Shown one piece after another: positions 32,433 through 41,209 of a DNA stretch of 51,742 nt. The translations under genes and the position numbers were made by a program. How positions within the stretch are numbered: position 1 is the first letter of the stretch; each line of letters opens with the position of its first letter. Under the pieces are notes generated by a model. The model did no database searches. It had not been told where the DNA came from and saw only the letters and a program-made list of their open reading frames with translations. The stretch is from Candidatus Gastranaerophilales bacterium (lineage in GTDB: Bacteria > Cyanobacteriota > Vampirovibrionia > Gastranaerophilales > Gastranaerophilaceae): assembly GCA_944325085.1 (NCBI GenBank), contig CALUYT010000007.1, forward strand, positions 1 through 51,742, given 5' to 3'.

Positions 32433-35400
32433 ATGTTTACAATAAATACAGAAGATATTTCTAATAATTATGAAGATTTTAGAATGAAAGTTAAGAAGGG
32501 TAAAACCTTTACAGTAACAGGTTTAACTTCTTTACTTAGAATTTTTCTTATATCTAAAATTCAAAAATATTCAGATAAAAAAGTATTATTTGTAACATCT
32601 ACTGAACAAAATGCTTTGAAATACCAAAGTGATTTAATGAGTGCATTTAATATAAAATCTGAAATAATGCCATTTCAGAACATATCAATGTATGAAACTA
32701 TCTCACCTAATTTATATGATTATTCTGAACAATTAAAAATATTAAGAAATAAACCGGATATTATTTTATGTCCTGTAAAATCATTATTAGAAAAGTTTCC
32801 TCAAAGTGATTTTTATAAAAAGAATGCTTTAAAAATTAAAATAGGTGATAGTATTGATTTAAAAGAATTTGCTCAAAAGTTAGTTGATTTAGGTTATAAA
32901 AAATCAACAATGGTAAATGATATTTCAGAATTTAGTATTAGAGGTGATATCGCAGATGTATATTCATTAAATGATAATCCTTTAAGAATAGAACTTTGGG
33001 GTGATGAAGTTGTAGATATAAGATATTTTAATAATGAAACTCAAAAATCTATTGAAAAAATAAAAGAAGCAGAAATTTTACCAATATATAAATTTACATT
33101 GGAGAATAAAAAACAAATTTCTGAAGATTTGCAAAAAGAAATAATTGAAAATATAGATGATGGAGTTTTAGATGATTTATATTTTGATGGAATAGAAGTT
33201 TATCAAAATTATTTTAATAATAATTTGGTTAGTATTTTAGATTATTTTGAAGATTATACAATTGTTTTTGATGAAACAGCTGAAATATTTTCTAAATATG
33301 AATTTATAGATGAAAATTTTAATAAACAATTAGAAGAAAATTTAAAATTAGGTTTGATAAAAAGAATAGAAGGTAAGAATCATTTTACTTATGAAGAATT
33401 TTTGCGTAAAATTTCATATTTTAGAAAAATAGGTTTAAACAATTTTATAGATGGGCATATGGAAGATTTGATAGAATTTAATGCTCAACCTTTAAGAAAT
33501 TTTGAAGCTGATGTTGATTTAATAACTGATTTTATTCTTGATCATAAAGATTACAAGATTATTATTGCAACGGATTATCCTGAACGTGTAAAAGAAATTT
33601 TAAAAGAAAAAGAAATTTTTGCTGTTGAATTTTCTGAAAGTATTGTATTAGGCGGAAGTATTTTAGAAGATTTTAAAACTATAGTAATGACTGATAGAGA
33701 GCTATTTAATAAGCGTTCAAAAGAAATTACAACAACAAAAAAATCTTATTTTAAAGAAAAACCAGAATATATTGAAAATATAAATGATATAAAACCCGGG
33801 GAATTTGTAGTTCATACAATTCACGGCTTAGGAATATATCAAGGTTTATCAAAACAAGAAATAGACGGACAATTAAAAGATTATTTAACAATAGAATATG
33901 CAAATAAAGATAAACTACATATTCCTGCAGAACAAATAAATTTACTTTGTAGATATAGAGGTTCAGGTACAATAAAACCAAAACTTTCAAAAATGGGTGG
34001 TAGAGATTGGGAATCTACAAAGGCTAAAGTTAAAAAAGAAGTTGAAGTTGTAGCATATGATTTACTAAGATTATACGCTAGAAGAAAAATGCAACAAGGA
34101 ATTCAATTTTTACCTGATACAACTTGGCAAGTTGAAATGGAAGAAGCTTTTGAATTTGTAGAAACACCTGATCAATTAAAGGCTATATCTCAAGTGAAAT
34201 CTGATATGGAATCTTCTGAGCCTATGGATAGACTTATTTGCGGAGATGTTGGTTTTGGAAAAACAGAAGTTGCTATGAGAGCTATATTTAAAGCCGTAAC
34301 ATCAGGTAAACAAGTAGCAGTAGTTGTACCAACAACCATTTTAGCTTTTCAACATTATCAAACGATATCAGAAAGATTTAAACCTTTTGGTGTTGATGTT
34401 GAATTGTTATCAAGATTTAGAACTAAAAAAGAGCAAAATGAAACATTGAAGAATTTAACAACAGGCAAATGTGATGTTGTTGTAGGAACTCATAGGTTAT
34501 TACAAGCAGATATAAATTTTAAAGATTTAGGTTTACTTGTTATAGATGAAGAACATAGATTTGGTGTAAGACATAAAGAAAAATTAAAACAAATGAGAGA
34601 AAATATCGATATATTATCTATGTCAGCAACACCAATTCCAAGAACATTATATATGTCTTTGTCTGGCATAAAAGATATGTCTATAATAAATACGCCTCCT
34701 AAAAACAGATTACCTATAAAAACATTTGTTGGTGAGTGGAATGAAAATATGGTAAAAAATGCCATAATTCATGAACTGGATAGAGAAGGACAAGTTTTTT
34801 ATCTTTATAATAGAGTAGAAACAATTTTGGAAATGAAAAATTTATTACAAAGAATAGTTCCAAATGCTCGAATTGCAATAGGTCATGGGCAAATGGATGA
34901 AAAGCAATTGGAAGAAGTAATAATAGATTTTTCAAATCATGAATATGACATCTTATTAGCTACAACAATTATTGAAAATGGTATAGATATTCCAAATGCT
35001 AATACAATGATTATTCATGATGCAGATAGATTTGGACTTGCTCAGTTGTATCAATTAAGAGGTAGAGTAGGCCGATCTCAAAGACAAGCTTATTGTTATT
35101 GTTTTTATAAAAAAAGTAAAGAAATTACTCAAGATGCTGTTAATAGACTAAAAGCAATTAAAGAATTTACGACACTAGGAAGTGGTTATCAAATAGCTTT
35201 AAGAGATGTTGAAATCCGAGGTGTCGGAAATATTTTAGGTACAAAACAACATGGACATATGATAAATGTAGGTTTTGATACTTATTGTGAATTATTAGAA
35301 GAAACAGTTCAAGAATTACAAGGAGAAAAAGTAGAAAAAACAACTCCAACTATAGTAGATATAAATGTAACTGCATATATACCGGATGAATGGGTAGGTT

Positions 35401-35819
35401 CATCAGAACAAAAAATGATTGAATATAAGCGTTTGGCAGATGTAAAATCTTCAGTTGAATTAGATTACATAGTCGAAGAATGGGTTGATAGATTTGCAAA
35501 GCCTCCTGAAAGTGTTGAAAATCTTATAAAATTAATAAGATTAAGATTGTCAGCAACAGAAGTAAAAATTTCGGCAATCAGAGAAGTTCAAGATTGTATA
35601 AGAATATACACTCCATATTCAAAACCTGAATGGAATATGATTCAGAAAGTTTTACCGCATAATATTTCTAAAAAAATAAAATTTACACTTGCTCCAAAAA
35701 CTTGCAGTGAGGGGGTTTCTATTTTAATTTTAGATACTTCTTATGTAAATTTTGATGAAGTATTTAACATTTTAACAGATTTGTTTTATTATGTTTATAA
35801 AGTTAGTCATGAATACTAG
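32433..35819 (+). CDS. mfd: transcription-repair coupling factor
   Basis: Mfd removes RNA polymerase stalled at DNA damage and recruits UvrA. The order is visible: a UvrB-like N-terminal module (about 1-330), the CarD-like RNA-polymerase interaction domain beginning GEFVVHTIHGLGIYQGL (near 455), then a superfamily 2 translocase with Walker A GDVGFGKTE at 604, DEEH at 705-708, SATPIPRTL, and QLRGRVGRS. The TRCF C-terminal domain ends the protein. Length 1128 aa is normal. No Shine-Dalgarno is present and the -10 is 7 nt away, so the mRNA looks leaderless. A foldase gene follows after 17 nt. Confidence 0.97.
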   Translation: MFTINTEDISNNYEDFRMKVKKGKTFTVTGLTSLLRIFLISKIQKYSDKKVLFVTSTEQNALKYQSDLMSAFNIKSEIMPFQNISMYETISPNLYDYSEQLKILRNKPDIILCPVKSLLEKFPQSDFYKKNALKIKIGDSIDLKEFAQKLVDLGYKKSTMVNDISEFSIRGDIADVYSLNDNPLRIELWGDEVVDIRYFNNETQKSIEKIKEAEILPIYKFTLENKKQISEDLQKEIIENIDDGVLDDLYFDGIEVYQNYFNNNLVSILDYFEDYTIVFDETAEIFSKYEFIDENFNKQLEENLKLGLIKRIEGKNHFTYEEFLRKISYFRKIGLNNFIDGHMEDLIEFNAQPLRNFEADVDLITDFILDHKDYKIIIATDYPERVKEILKEKEIFAVEFSESIVLGGSILEDFKTIVMTDRELFNKRSKEITTTKKSYFKEKPEYIENINDIKPGEFVVHTIHGLGIYQGLSKQEIDGQLKDYLTIEYANKDKLHIPAEQINLLCRYRGSGTIKPKLSKMGGRDWESTKAKVKKEVEVVAYDLLRLYARRKMQQGIQFLPDTTWQVEMEEAFEFVETPDQLKAISQVKSDMESSEPMDRLICGDVGFGKTEVAMRAIFKAVTSGKQVAVVVPTTILAFQHYQTISERFKPFGVDVELLSRFRTKKEQNETLKNLTTGKCDVVVGTHRLLQADINFKDLGLLVIDEEHRFGVRHKEKLKQMRENIDILSMSATPIPRTLYMSLSGIKDMSIINTPPKNRLPIKTFVGEWNENMVKNAIIHELDREGQVFYLYNRVETILEMKNLLQRIVPNARIAIGHGQMDEKQLEEVIIDFSNHEYDILLATTIIENGIDIPNANTMIIHDADRFGLAQLYQLRGRVGRSQRQAYCYCFYKKSKEITQDAVNRLKAIKEFTTLGSGYQIALRDVEIRGVGNILGTKQHGHMINVGFDTYCELLEETVQELQGEKVEKTTPTIVDINVTAYIPDEWVGSSEQKMIEYKRLADVKSSVELDYIVEEWVDRFAKPPESVENLIKLIRLRLSATEVKISAIREVQDCIRIYTPYSKPEWNMIQKVLPHNISKKIKFTLAPKTCSEGVSILILDTSYVNFDEVFNILTDLFYYVYKVSHEY

Positions 35820-35836
35820 AAGAGAGGGATATACCG

Positions 35837-36979
35837 ATGAAATGTTCTAAATTACTTACAACATTAGCATTATCTGCACTATTATTTACAGGATGCGGAG
35901 TTAAAGATCAAAATGCTATTATAAAAATTAATGACAAAGCTATTACTCAAGCTGAATACAACGATTTAATGGATAAAAGTATTGCTCAAACACCTTTTGG
36001 TAAATTAGGCGATTTAAAAGGTAATAAAGATGGCTTTTTATATCTAATGATTGAACAAAGAGTAATTAACCAATTAATTATTCAAGAATTACTAGACCAA
36101 GAAGCAGATGCTCGTGGTATTAAAGTTTCAAATAAAGATGTTGATAATGCTTTGAAAAAAATTATCGACCAAATGGGTGGAAGAGAACAGTTACAAGAAA
36201 TTTTAAATCAAAACGGTCTTAGCGCTGGAGAATTCAAAAAAGATGTTAAAAACCAAGTAAGAATGCAAAAACTAGCTAATTCTGCAGGTAAAATCGAAGT
36301 AACTGATAAAGAATGTGAAAATTATTATAAGAAAAACCCTGACAAATTCAAAAATCCAGAACTTGTTAGAGCTTCTCATATCTTGATTATGGCTAATGAA
36401 TATCAAATGGGTGAAGAATTAAAATCTAAATCTAAAAAAGATATTCCGACAGAAGAATTAACAGCTAAAGTAAAAGCTCAAATGGAAGAAAAGAAAGCTT
36501 TAGCAGAAAAATTAGCTAAAGAATTAAAAGCTGATAGTTCTAAATTTGCACAATATGCTAAAAAATATTCAGAAGATGAAGGAAGTGCAAAACAAGGCGG
36601 AGATTTAGGATTCTTCCCTAAAGATCAAATGGTACCGGAATTTGGACAAGTTGCATTTAGTTTAAAACCAAATACAGTTTCAGATGTTGTAAAAACTCAA
36701 TATGGTTATCATATTATCTTTGTTCAAGATAGAAAAGAACCATCTGTAACTCCATATGAAAAAGCAAAATCAGGTATCAAAGATTATTTAACTAATGAAA
36801 AACAAATAAAAGCACTTGATGAGTTAACTCAAAAAGCTAAAAAACAAGCAAAAATTGAATATATGGATGATAGATACAATCCTGATACTATTCAGAAAAA
36901 ATTAAGCAAACAAGTTGATGACGCTACTGGCGGAGCAGCAAGTAAAATAAAAGAACAAGCAAAGAAAAATAAAAAATAA
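35837..36979 (+). CDS. PrsA/SurA-type peptidyl-prolyl isomerase lipoprotein
   Basis: A parvulin-type folding helper for exported proteins. A signal peptide ends in a lipobox LFTGC with Cys20, so it is probably a lipoprotein. An N-terminal SurA-like helical region (about 30-165) is followed by a parvulin core: ELVRASHILIM (about 174-184), DLGFFPKDQMVPEFGQVAF (about 256-274) and TQYGYHIIFVQDR. The core is interrupted by a Lys/Glu-rich helix near 195-240. A Lys-rich tail ends the protein. Length 380 aa. GAGAGGGA precedes the ATG; it is 17 nt after mfd and closed by a terminator. Confidence 0.93.
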   Translation: MKCSKLLTTLALSALLFTGCGVKDQNAIIKINDKAITQAEYNDLMDKSIAQTPFGKLGDLKGNKDGFLYLMIEQRVINQLIIQELLDQEADARGIKVSNKDVDNALKKIIDQMGGREQLQEILNQNGLSAGEFKKDVKNQVRMQKLANSAGKIEVTDKECENYYKKNPDKFKNPELVRASHILIMANEYQMGEELKSKSKKDIPTEELTAKVKAQMEEKKALAEKLAKELKADSSKFAQYAKKYSEDEGSAKQGGDLGFFPKDQMVPEFGQVAFSLKPNTVSDVVKTQYGYHIIFVQDRKEPSVTPYEKAKSGIKDYLTNEKQIKALDELTQKAKKQAKIEYMDDRYNPDTIQKKLSKQVDDATGGAASKIKEQAKKNKK

Positions 36980-36995
36980 TTGAATGAGATATAAC

Positions 36996-37028
36996 AAAAA
37001 GGAATCCTATCATAGGGTTCCTTTTTTT
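36996..37028 (+). terminator. terminator after the mfd unit
   Basis: GGAATCCTA (37001-37009) pairs with TAGGGTTCC (37013-37021), loop TCA, followed by TTTTTTT. Confidence 0.88.
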
Positions 37029-37076
37029 ATTATAAAAATCATACAAATGCTTTATTATTTATTTAATTGACTTTGG

Positions 37077-37082
37077 TATAAT
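37077..37082 (+). promoter_or_regulatory. -10 box for the 37.1-kb gene (leaderless start)
   Basis: A perfect TATAAT lies 6 nt before the ATG at 37089, with no Shine-Dalgarno sequence. The -35 position is A/T-rich and not clear. A terminator ends at 37028, so the promoter must lie in this 60-nt gap. Confidence 0.55.
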
Positions 37083-37088
37083 GTTTCT

Positions 37089-38303
37089 ATGTTTGATATA
37101 TCATCACCAACAGTATATATACCTTTAATATTTCTAACTTTGGTAGCTATATTTGTATCAATTTTATATAAAGATGCTAAAAGAAATGCCAAAGAAGATA
37201 CTAAAGATTTGCCTTATTATAATGAAATAAGTTTGTCTATGAATTATATAGATAGAAATATTTTAGAAGATGGCAGGTTTCAGTATCGCAGAAATATAGA
37301 TTCAGATATTAATTACGAAAATACTACATACAATTCATTGAGACATGCCGGAACATTGTATTCAATGTATATGTATGAACAATATGGTTTGGTTCAAAAA
37401 TATAAAGAAGCAAGAATAAAATCTTCTAAATATTTTGTTGAGAGATATGTTAAAAAACTAGGTTCAAATAAATATGTAGTAATATCATTACCAGAAGAAG
37501 AAAATATAAAATTTCCAATAGCAAAATCCGGTGCTGCTGGAGTTGCTTTGTGTGCATTATCTAATTTGTATAAAGAAAATGAAATAGAATTAGAAATTTT
37601 GCAGGGGTTAGGGGAATTTTTATTATATGTTCAAAATGAAGAAGGTAATGTATATGCTTATTATGATTTAAAATCAAAAGCAATAAATAAAGAAGCTGAA
37701 GCATTATATTATCCGGGTGAAGCTGCAGCAGGTCTTATGTATTTATATGAAATAGACCCTCAACAAAAATGGCTTGATGCTGCTAAAAAGGCTTTATTAT
37801 ATATTGCAAATACAAGAAAAGACTTGAGTTTAGATATGCCATTTGATCATTGGTCTGTTTTGGCTATTGAAAAATTATTTAAGGCTAATCTTGTTACACC
37901 GGAAGAAAAAAGTTTATTACGTAATTATGCAGAACAAATGGCTATTCCAATGTTAAGTAATCAAATTACAAATGTAAATAATAGTTATTTTGGTGCATTT
38001 AAAGATAATATCAGACCTTGTAGTTTAGGAACTATTATGGAAGGATTATCTTCTGTATATTTTTGTACAGATAATGATAATTTGAAAAAAATAATATATA
38101 AATCATTATCAATAGGATGTATGTTTTTAAGCAAAGTTCAAGTGAAAACAGGAGAACAAGCAGGAGGATTACCAAATTCTGCAAATTGGGTTAAACCTGG
38201 AGTTACACCAAATGCGAGTGTAATAAGAATAGATAATGTTCAACATGTAGTAACAGGTTGGTTAAAATTTCAAAATATAATCAAAATTACTGGCAATTAC
38301 TAA
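37089..38303 (+). CDS. membrane-anchored alpha/alpha-toroid protein, 404 aa
   Basis: No specific enzyme is recognised. One N-terminal hydrophobic segment (about 9-26) anchors the protein, followed by repeated helical hairpins of the alpha/alpha-toroid type (six-hairpin glycosidase or terpenoid-cyclase-like): TTYNSLRHAGTLYSMYMYEQ, then SGAAGVALCALSNLY, YPGEAAAGLMYLYEIDPQQ, and FDHWSVLAIEKLF. Acidic and aromatic residues in the loops would suit sugar binding. Its end overlaps the convergent diguanylate cyclase gene by 17 nt. The likely role is on a cell-surface polysaccharide, but only by fold resemblance. Confidence 0.75.
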   Translation: MFDISSPTVYIPLIFLTLVAIFVSILYKDAKRNAKEDTKDLPYYNEISLSMNYIDRNILEDGRFQYRRNIDSDINYENTTYNSLRHAGTLYSMYMYEQYGLVQKYKEARIKSSKYFVERYVKKLGSNKYVVISLPEEENIKFPIAKSGAAGVALCALSNLYKENEIELEILQGLGEFLLYVQNEEGNVYAYYDLKSKAINKEAEALYYPGEAAAGLMYLYEIDPQQKWLDAAKKALLYIANTRKDLSLDMPFDHWSVLAIEKLFKANLVTPEEKSLLRNYAEQMAIPMLSNQITNVNNSYFGAFKDNIRPCSLGTIMEGLSSVYFCTDNDNLKKIIYKSLSIGCMFLSKVQVKTGEQAGGLPNSANWVKPGVTPNASVIRIDNVQHVVTGWLKFQNIIKITGNY

Positions 38304-38952
38304 ATAAAACTGTTTTATTTCTTCCTGAATTTTTAGCTTCATATAAGGCTTCGTCAGCTTTTTGTAAAAATTCTTCTTTTGAAAAAATATTATCGTTAAG
38401 TTGAAATGCTCCGATACTTACAGTAATATGTATTGGTTGATTTTGATATGATAAATTAAGAGTTTCTACTGTTTTTCTAAATCTTTCAAGAGGTATTATA
38501 GCTTTTTCAATATCAGTTTCTGTTAAAAGTACAGTAAATTCTTCTCCACCAAACCTAAACACTGAATCTGTTTTTCTAAATGTTTGCAAAGCTGCATTAG
38601 AAACTTGTTTTAATATATAATCGCCACATTGATGGCCATATGTATCATTTACTTGTTTAAAAAAGTCTATATCAAAAATTACGAGAGTTAATTTATTATT
38701 GTATCTTTTTGCTCTTAAAAATTCTTTTTCAAAACTGGAATCAAAACATCTTCTGTTAGAAAGACCTGTTAATTCATCTGTCATAGAAAGATATTTTGTT
38801 CTTGTGTAAATATAATTTATTTGTTTAATAACTTCCAGTTTGTTTTCTTCAGGAATATCAAAAGTTCTTATGACATTTTGAATATTTTGTTGTATTTCAT
38901 CAAGAATACTATCCGGAATATCAAACGACAATTCTTCTATATTTTCAACCAT
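38287..38952 (-). CDS. GGDEF diguanylate cyclase
   Basis: This enzyme makes the second messenger c-di-GMP from two GTP. A helical N-terminal region (about 1-55) is followed by the GGDEF domain: SMTDELTGLSNRR, DIDFFKQVNDTYGH, and the active-site GGEEF at 135-139. The product-inhibition RxxD site (RKTD, 126-129) is five residues before it, so feedback is likely intact. No sensor domain or membrane segment is present, so input probably comes through the short N-terminus. AGGAG precedes the ATG. The flagellar genes ten kilobases away are a natural target of c-di-GMP control. Confidence 0.93.
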   Translation of the reverse strand: MVENIEELSFDIPDSILDEIQQNIQNVIRTFDIPEENKLEVIKQINYIYTRTKYLSMTDELTGLSNRRCFDSSFEKEFLRAKRYNNKLTLVIFDIDFFKQVNDTYGHQCGDYILKQVSNAALQTFRKTDSVFRFGGEEFTVLLTETDIEKAIIPLERFRKTVETLNLSYQNQPIHITVSIGAFQLNDNIFSKEEFLQKADEALYEAKNSGRNKTVLFSNCQ

Positions 38953-39103
38953 AAAGCTCCTCTTATAGTGATTTTATCATAAAAATTTATGAAACAACTA
39001 TCTTCTTAAAAATATATTCGACAAAATACAATGTGAACTTTAAGAAAATTATATATTATTTACAAAACTCAACCAAAATAAAATATTCTAAATTTTGCGC
39101 AAT

Positions 39104-39126
39104 AAAAAAGCCGATCATACGGCTAA
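39104..39126 (-). terminator. orphan minus-strand terminator
   Basis: AGCCG / CGGCT (39109-39113, 39120-39124) with a 6-base loop is followed on the minus strand by a TTTTTT-type run. No minus-strand gene lies upstream of it, so it may end a small antisense-direction RNA arising within about 39130-39300. Confidence 0.6.
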
Positions 39127-39310
39127 CTTTGGTAAAAGGTTTGTGTGTGTAGGAGAAAATAAAGAAAAAGAAAATGGTCTGTGTACATGATATATATTCC
39201 CAATTTTTTTTGAAAAGTAACAAAAAATCCCAAAACTTTTACATTACTTAATGTTTTTATAAAAATAAAAATCATAACAGGATAAATAGAATTTATACCA
39301 AGTATAAAAT

Positions 39311-39339
39311 TTGCATTCTGTATATTTTTTCAGTAGAAT
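39311..39339 (+). promoter_or_regulatory. lptB promoter, TTGCAT-17-TAGAAT
   Basis: -35 TTGCAT (39311-39316), 17-bp spacer, -10 TAGAAT (39334-39339), about 25 nt before the lptB ATG, which has AGGGGA. Confidence 0.65.
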
Positions 39340-39364
39340 ATTGCTAAGAATGTAAGGGGAAGTA

Positions 39365-40090
39365 ATGAGAATTGAGGCAAAGAATTTAATCAAAATATAT
39401 GGTGATAGAAGTGTAGTAAATGATGTTTCTTTCAGCATAAATAAAGGTGAAGTTGTATGTTTGTTGGGTCCTAACGGGGCTGGTAAAACAACTACATTTT
39501 ATATGGTAGTAGGTTTGGTTAAACCAAACAAAGGCAGTATAACTTTAGATGGACAAGAAATTTCCAATTGGCCAATGCATATAAGAGCTAAAGCAGGTAT
39601 TGGATACTTGCCTCAAGAGGCATCAAGTTTTAGAAGTTTATCAGTTGAAGATAATATTAAATTAGTTCTTCAAATGAATGATAAGTTAACAGAATGTGAA
39701 AAAACAAAAAAATTAGAAGAATTGTTAGCAGAATTTGGTGTAGCAAGACTTCGTAATGCATCAGCAATATCTTTATCAGGTGGTGAAAGACGTCGTGTTG
39801 AATTGGCAAGAGCATTAGCTGCAAGTCCAGATTTTATATTATTAGATGAACCTTTTACAGGTATTGACCCGATTGCTATTGGTGAAATTAAAGATAATAT
39901 AAGAAAATTATCTGAAGACAAAGGTTTAGGGGTTTTGATTACAGACCACAACCCTAAAGCAACTTTGTCTATTACTGACAGAGCATATGTAATCTTTGAT
40001 GGTAAGATTAAAATTCAGGGTAAAAGTGAAGAAGTTGCTGTTAACCCTGTGGCTAAAGAGTTCTATCTAGGAAAGGACTTCTCTTTATAA
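39365..40090 (+). CDS. lptB: LPS export ABC transporter ATPase LptB
   Basis: LptB powers extraction of lipopolysaccharide from the inner membrane together with LptF/G. Walker A is GPNGAGKTTTF (35-45), the Q-loop region YLPQEASSFR follows near 81-90, the signature LSGGERRR begins at 137, and Walker B LLDEPFTGIDP at 159-169. Length 241 aa is typical of LptB. Its stop overlaps the start of the permease gene (TAATG), so the two are tightly coupled. Presence of this gene shows the organism has a diderm envelope with LPS-type glycolipid. Confidence 0.95.
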   Translation: MRIEAKNLIKIYGDRSVVNDVSFSINKGEVVCLLGPNGAGKTTTFYMVVGLVKPNKGSITLDGQEISNWPMHIRAKAGIGYLPQEASSFRSLSVEDNIKLVLQMNDKLTECEKTKKLEELLAEFGVARLRNASAISLSGGERRRVELARALAASPDFILLDEPFTGIDPIAIGEIKDNIRKLSEDKGLGVLITDHNPKATLSITDRAYVIFDGKIKIQGKSEEVAVNPVAKEFYLGKDFSL

Positions 40091-41208
40091 TGAGTTTTAA
40101 ATTCCCTAAAATAACAATATATGACAGATATATGTTTAAACAAGTAACTTTAGCATCATTAGTTGCTATATTGTTATTTACTATCGTTTGGATTGCTCCT
40201 GAAATTCTTTTGAACACAATAAAAGATGCTTTAGCTGGAGAATATGGTTTTAAAACAGCTTTATTGTTATTGTTTTACGAGTTACCAAAAATTTTAGATA
40301 AAGCTTTTCCTGTAGGTTTGTTATTAGGAACTTTATTTACTTTTGATAAAATGAGTAAAGATTCTGAAATAACTATTTTTAGAGCTGTAGGAATGTCTTT
40401 CCCAAGAATTATTGCGCCAGTTTTGGTTTTGAGCGTAATATTTACATTTTTATGTTTTATGACAGGTAACAAAGGAACTCCAATGGCTGCTGCAAAAATG
40501 CGTGCAATAAGAGGTTCTGTTCGTTCTACACAGTATATTTATACACAAAAAGATAAAACGGGACACCCTTTGGCTGCTGTTATTGTTTCAAAATCCTATG
40601 ATAGAAAACTCAGAAATGTAATTGTTTTGGACTTTTCAAATCAAGTTTATCAAGATGTTCATCAATTATCTAATATATATTCTGCTAAAAGCGGTTATGC
40701 ATATGATGATAGATGGGATCTTTTTGATGTTTCAAATTATAGAATTTCGGGCGATGGCATATATATTAGTATAAATCATATAAATAAAATGAAGATATTA
40801 GAAGGTGAATCTGCAAAAAATGCTTTGACACTGATGACATATTCTACAATGAAAGAGCGTGATATAACAAATGCTCAGCTTTATGATTATATTAAATTGC
40901 TTAAAAAAGAGAATTTGTCAGAAGAATATCATAATATTCTGAATAAATATTTACAAAGATTTTTCCACCCGCTTGTATGTATTTTGCTTGCTATTTTAGG
41001 TTGCTTATTAGGGTTTAGCAAACCTAGAGAACAAAGGTTGGTAGGTTTTACTATTGCTGTTGGTTGTATTTTTGTATATTATATAACTCTACCGTTTTTT
41101 GATTTATTAGCAGAAAAAGAAATTTTGTCACCATATATTACTGCAACGTTTCCAATAATAGCTTTTACAATTGCTATTTGTGCGTTCTACAAGTCAAAGG
41201 ATCTATAA
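40090..41208 (+). CDS. LptF/LptG-family LPS export permease (YjgP/YjgQ)
   Basis: The permease partner of LptB. Four to six hydrophobic spans are seen: three near the N-terminus (KQVTLASLVAILLFTIVWIA; ALLLLFYELPKILDKAFPVG; ARVLSVIFTFLCFMTGN-like) and three at the end (FFHPLVCILLAILGCLLGFS; IAVGCIFVYYITLPF; final span). A periplasmic jellyroll lies between. DKAFPVGLLLGTLFTF is a conserved coupling segment that contacts LptB. Length 372 aa. Whether it is LptF or LptG cannot be decided here, and only one copy is seen in the window. Confidence 0.9.
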   Translation: MSFKFPKITIYDRYMFKQVTLASLVAILLFTIVWIAPEILLNTIKDALAGEYGFKTALLLLFYELPKILDKAFPVGLLLGTLFTFDKMSKDSEITIFRAVGMSFPRIIAPVLVLSVIFTFLCFMTGNKGTPMAAAKMRAIRGSVRSTQYIYTQKDKTGHPLAAVIVSKSYDRKLRNVIVLDFSNQVYQDVHQLSNIYSAKSGYAYDDRWDLFDVSNYRISGDGIYISINHINKMKILEGESAKNALTLMTYSTMKERDITNAQLYDYIKLLKKENLSEEYHNILNKYLQRFFHPLVCILLAILGCLLGFSKPREQRLVGFTIAVGCIFVYYITLPFFDLLAEKEILSPYITATFPIIAFTIAICAFYKSKDL

Positions 41209-41209
41209 T

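Larger units (their letters stand above)
38953..39364. other. 412-base gap upstream of lptB
   Basis: No convincing gene. It holds the lptB promoter (39311-39339) and a terminator facing the minus strand (39104-39126). A 25-codon frame from 39174 on the plus strand has AGGAG 18 nt away, which is too far, so I do not call it. Confidence 0.6.

Noticed and set aside
39174-39251. Short plus-strand ORF (25 codons) upstream of lptB
   Set aside because: AGGAG is 18 nt away from the ATG, and the peptide has no recognisable features.
41171-41209. Upstream start for the glycosidase gene
   Set aside because: It would overlap lptF by 38 nt and place residues before the signal peptide. ATG 41210 begins the signal peptide directly.
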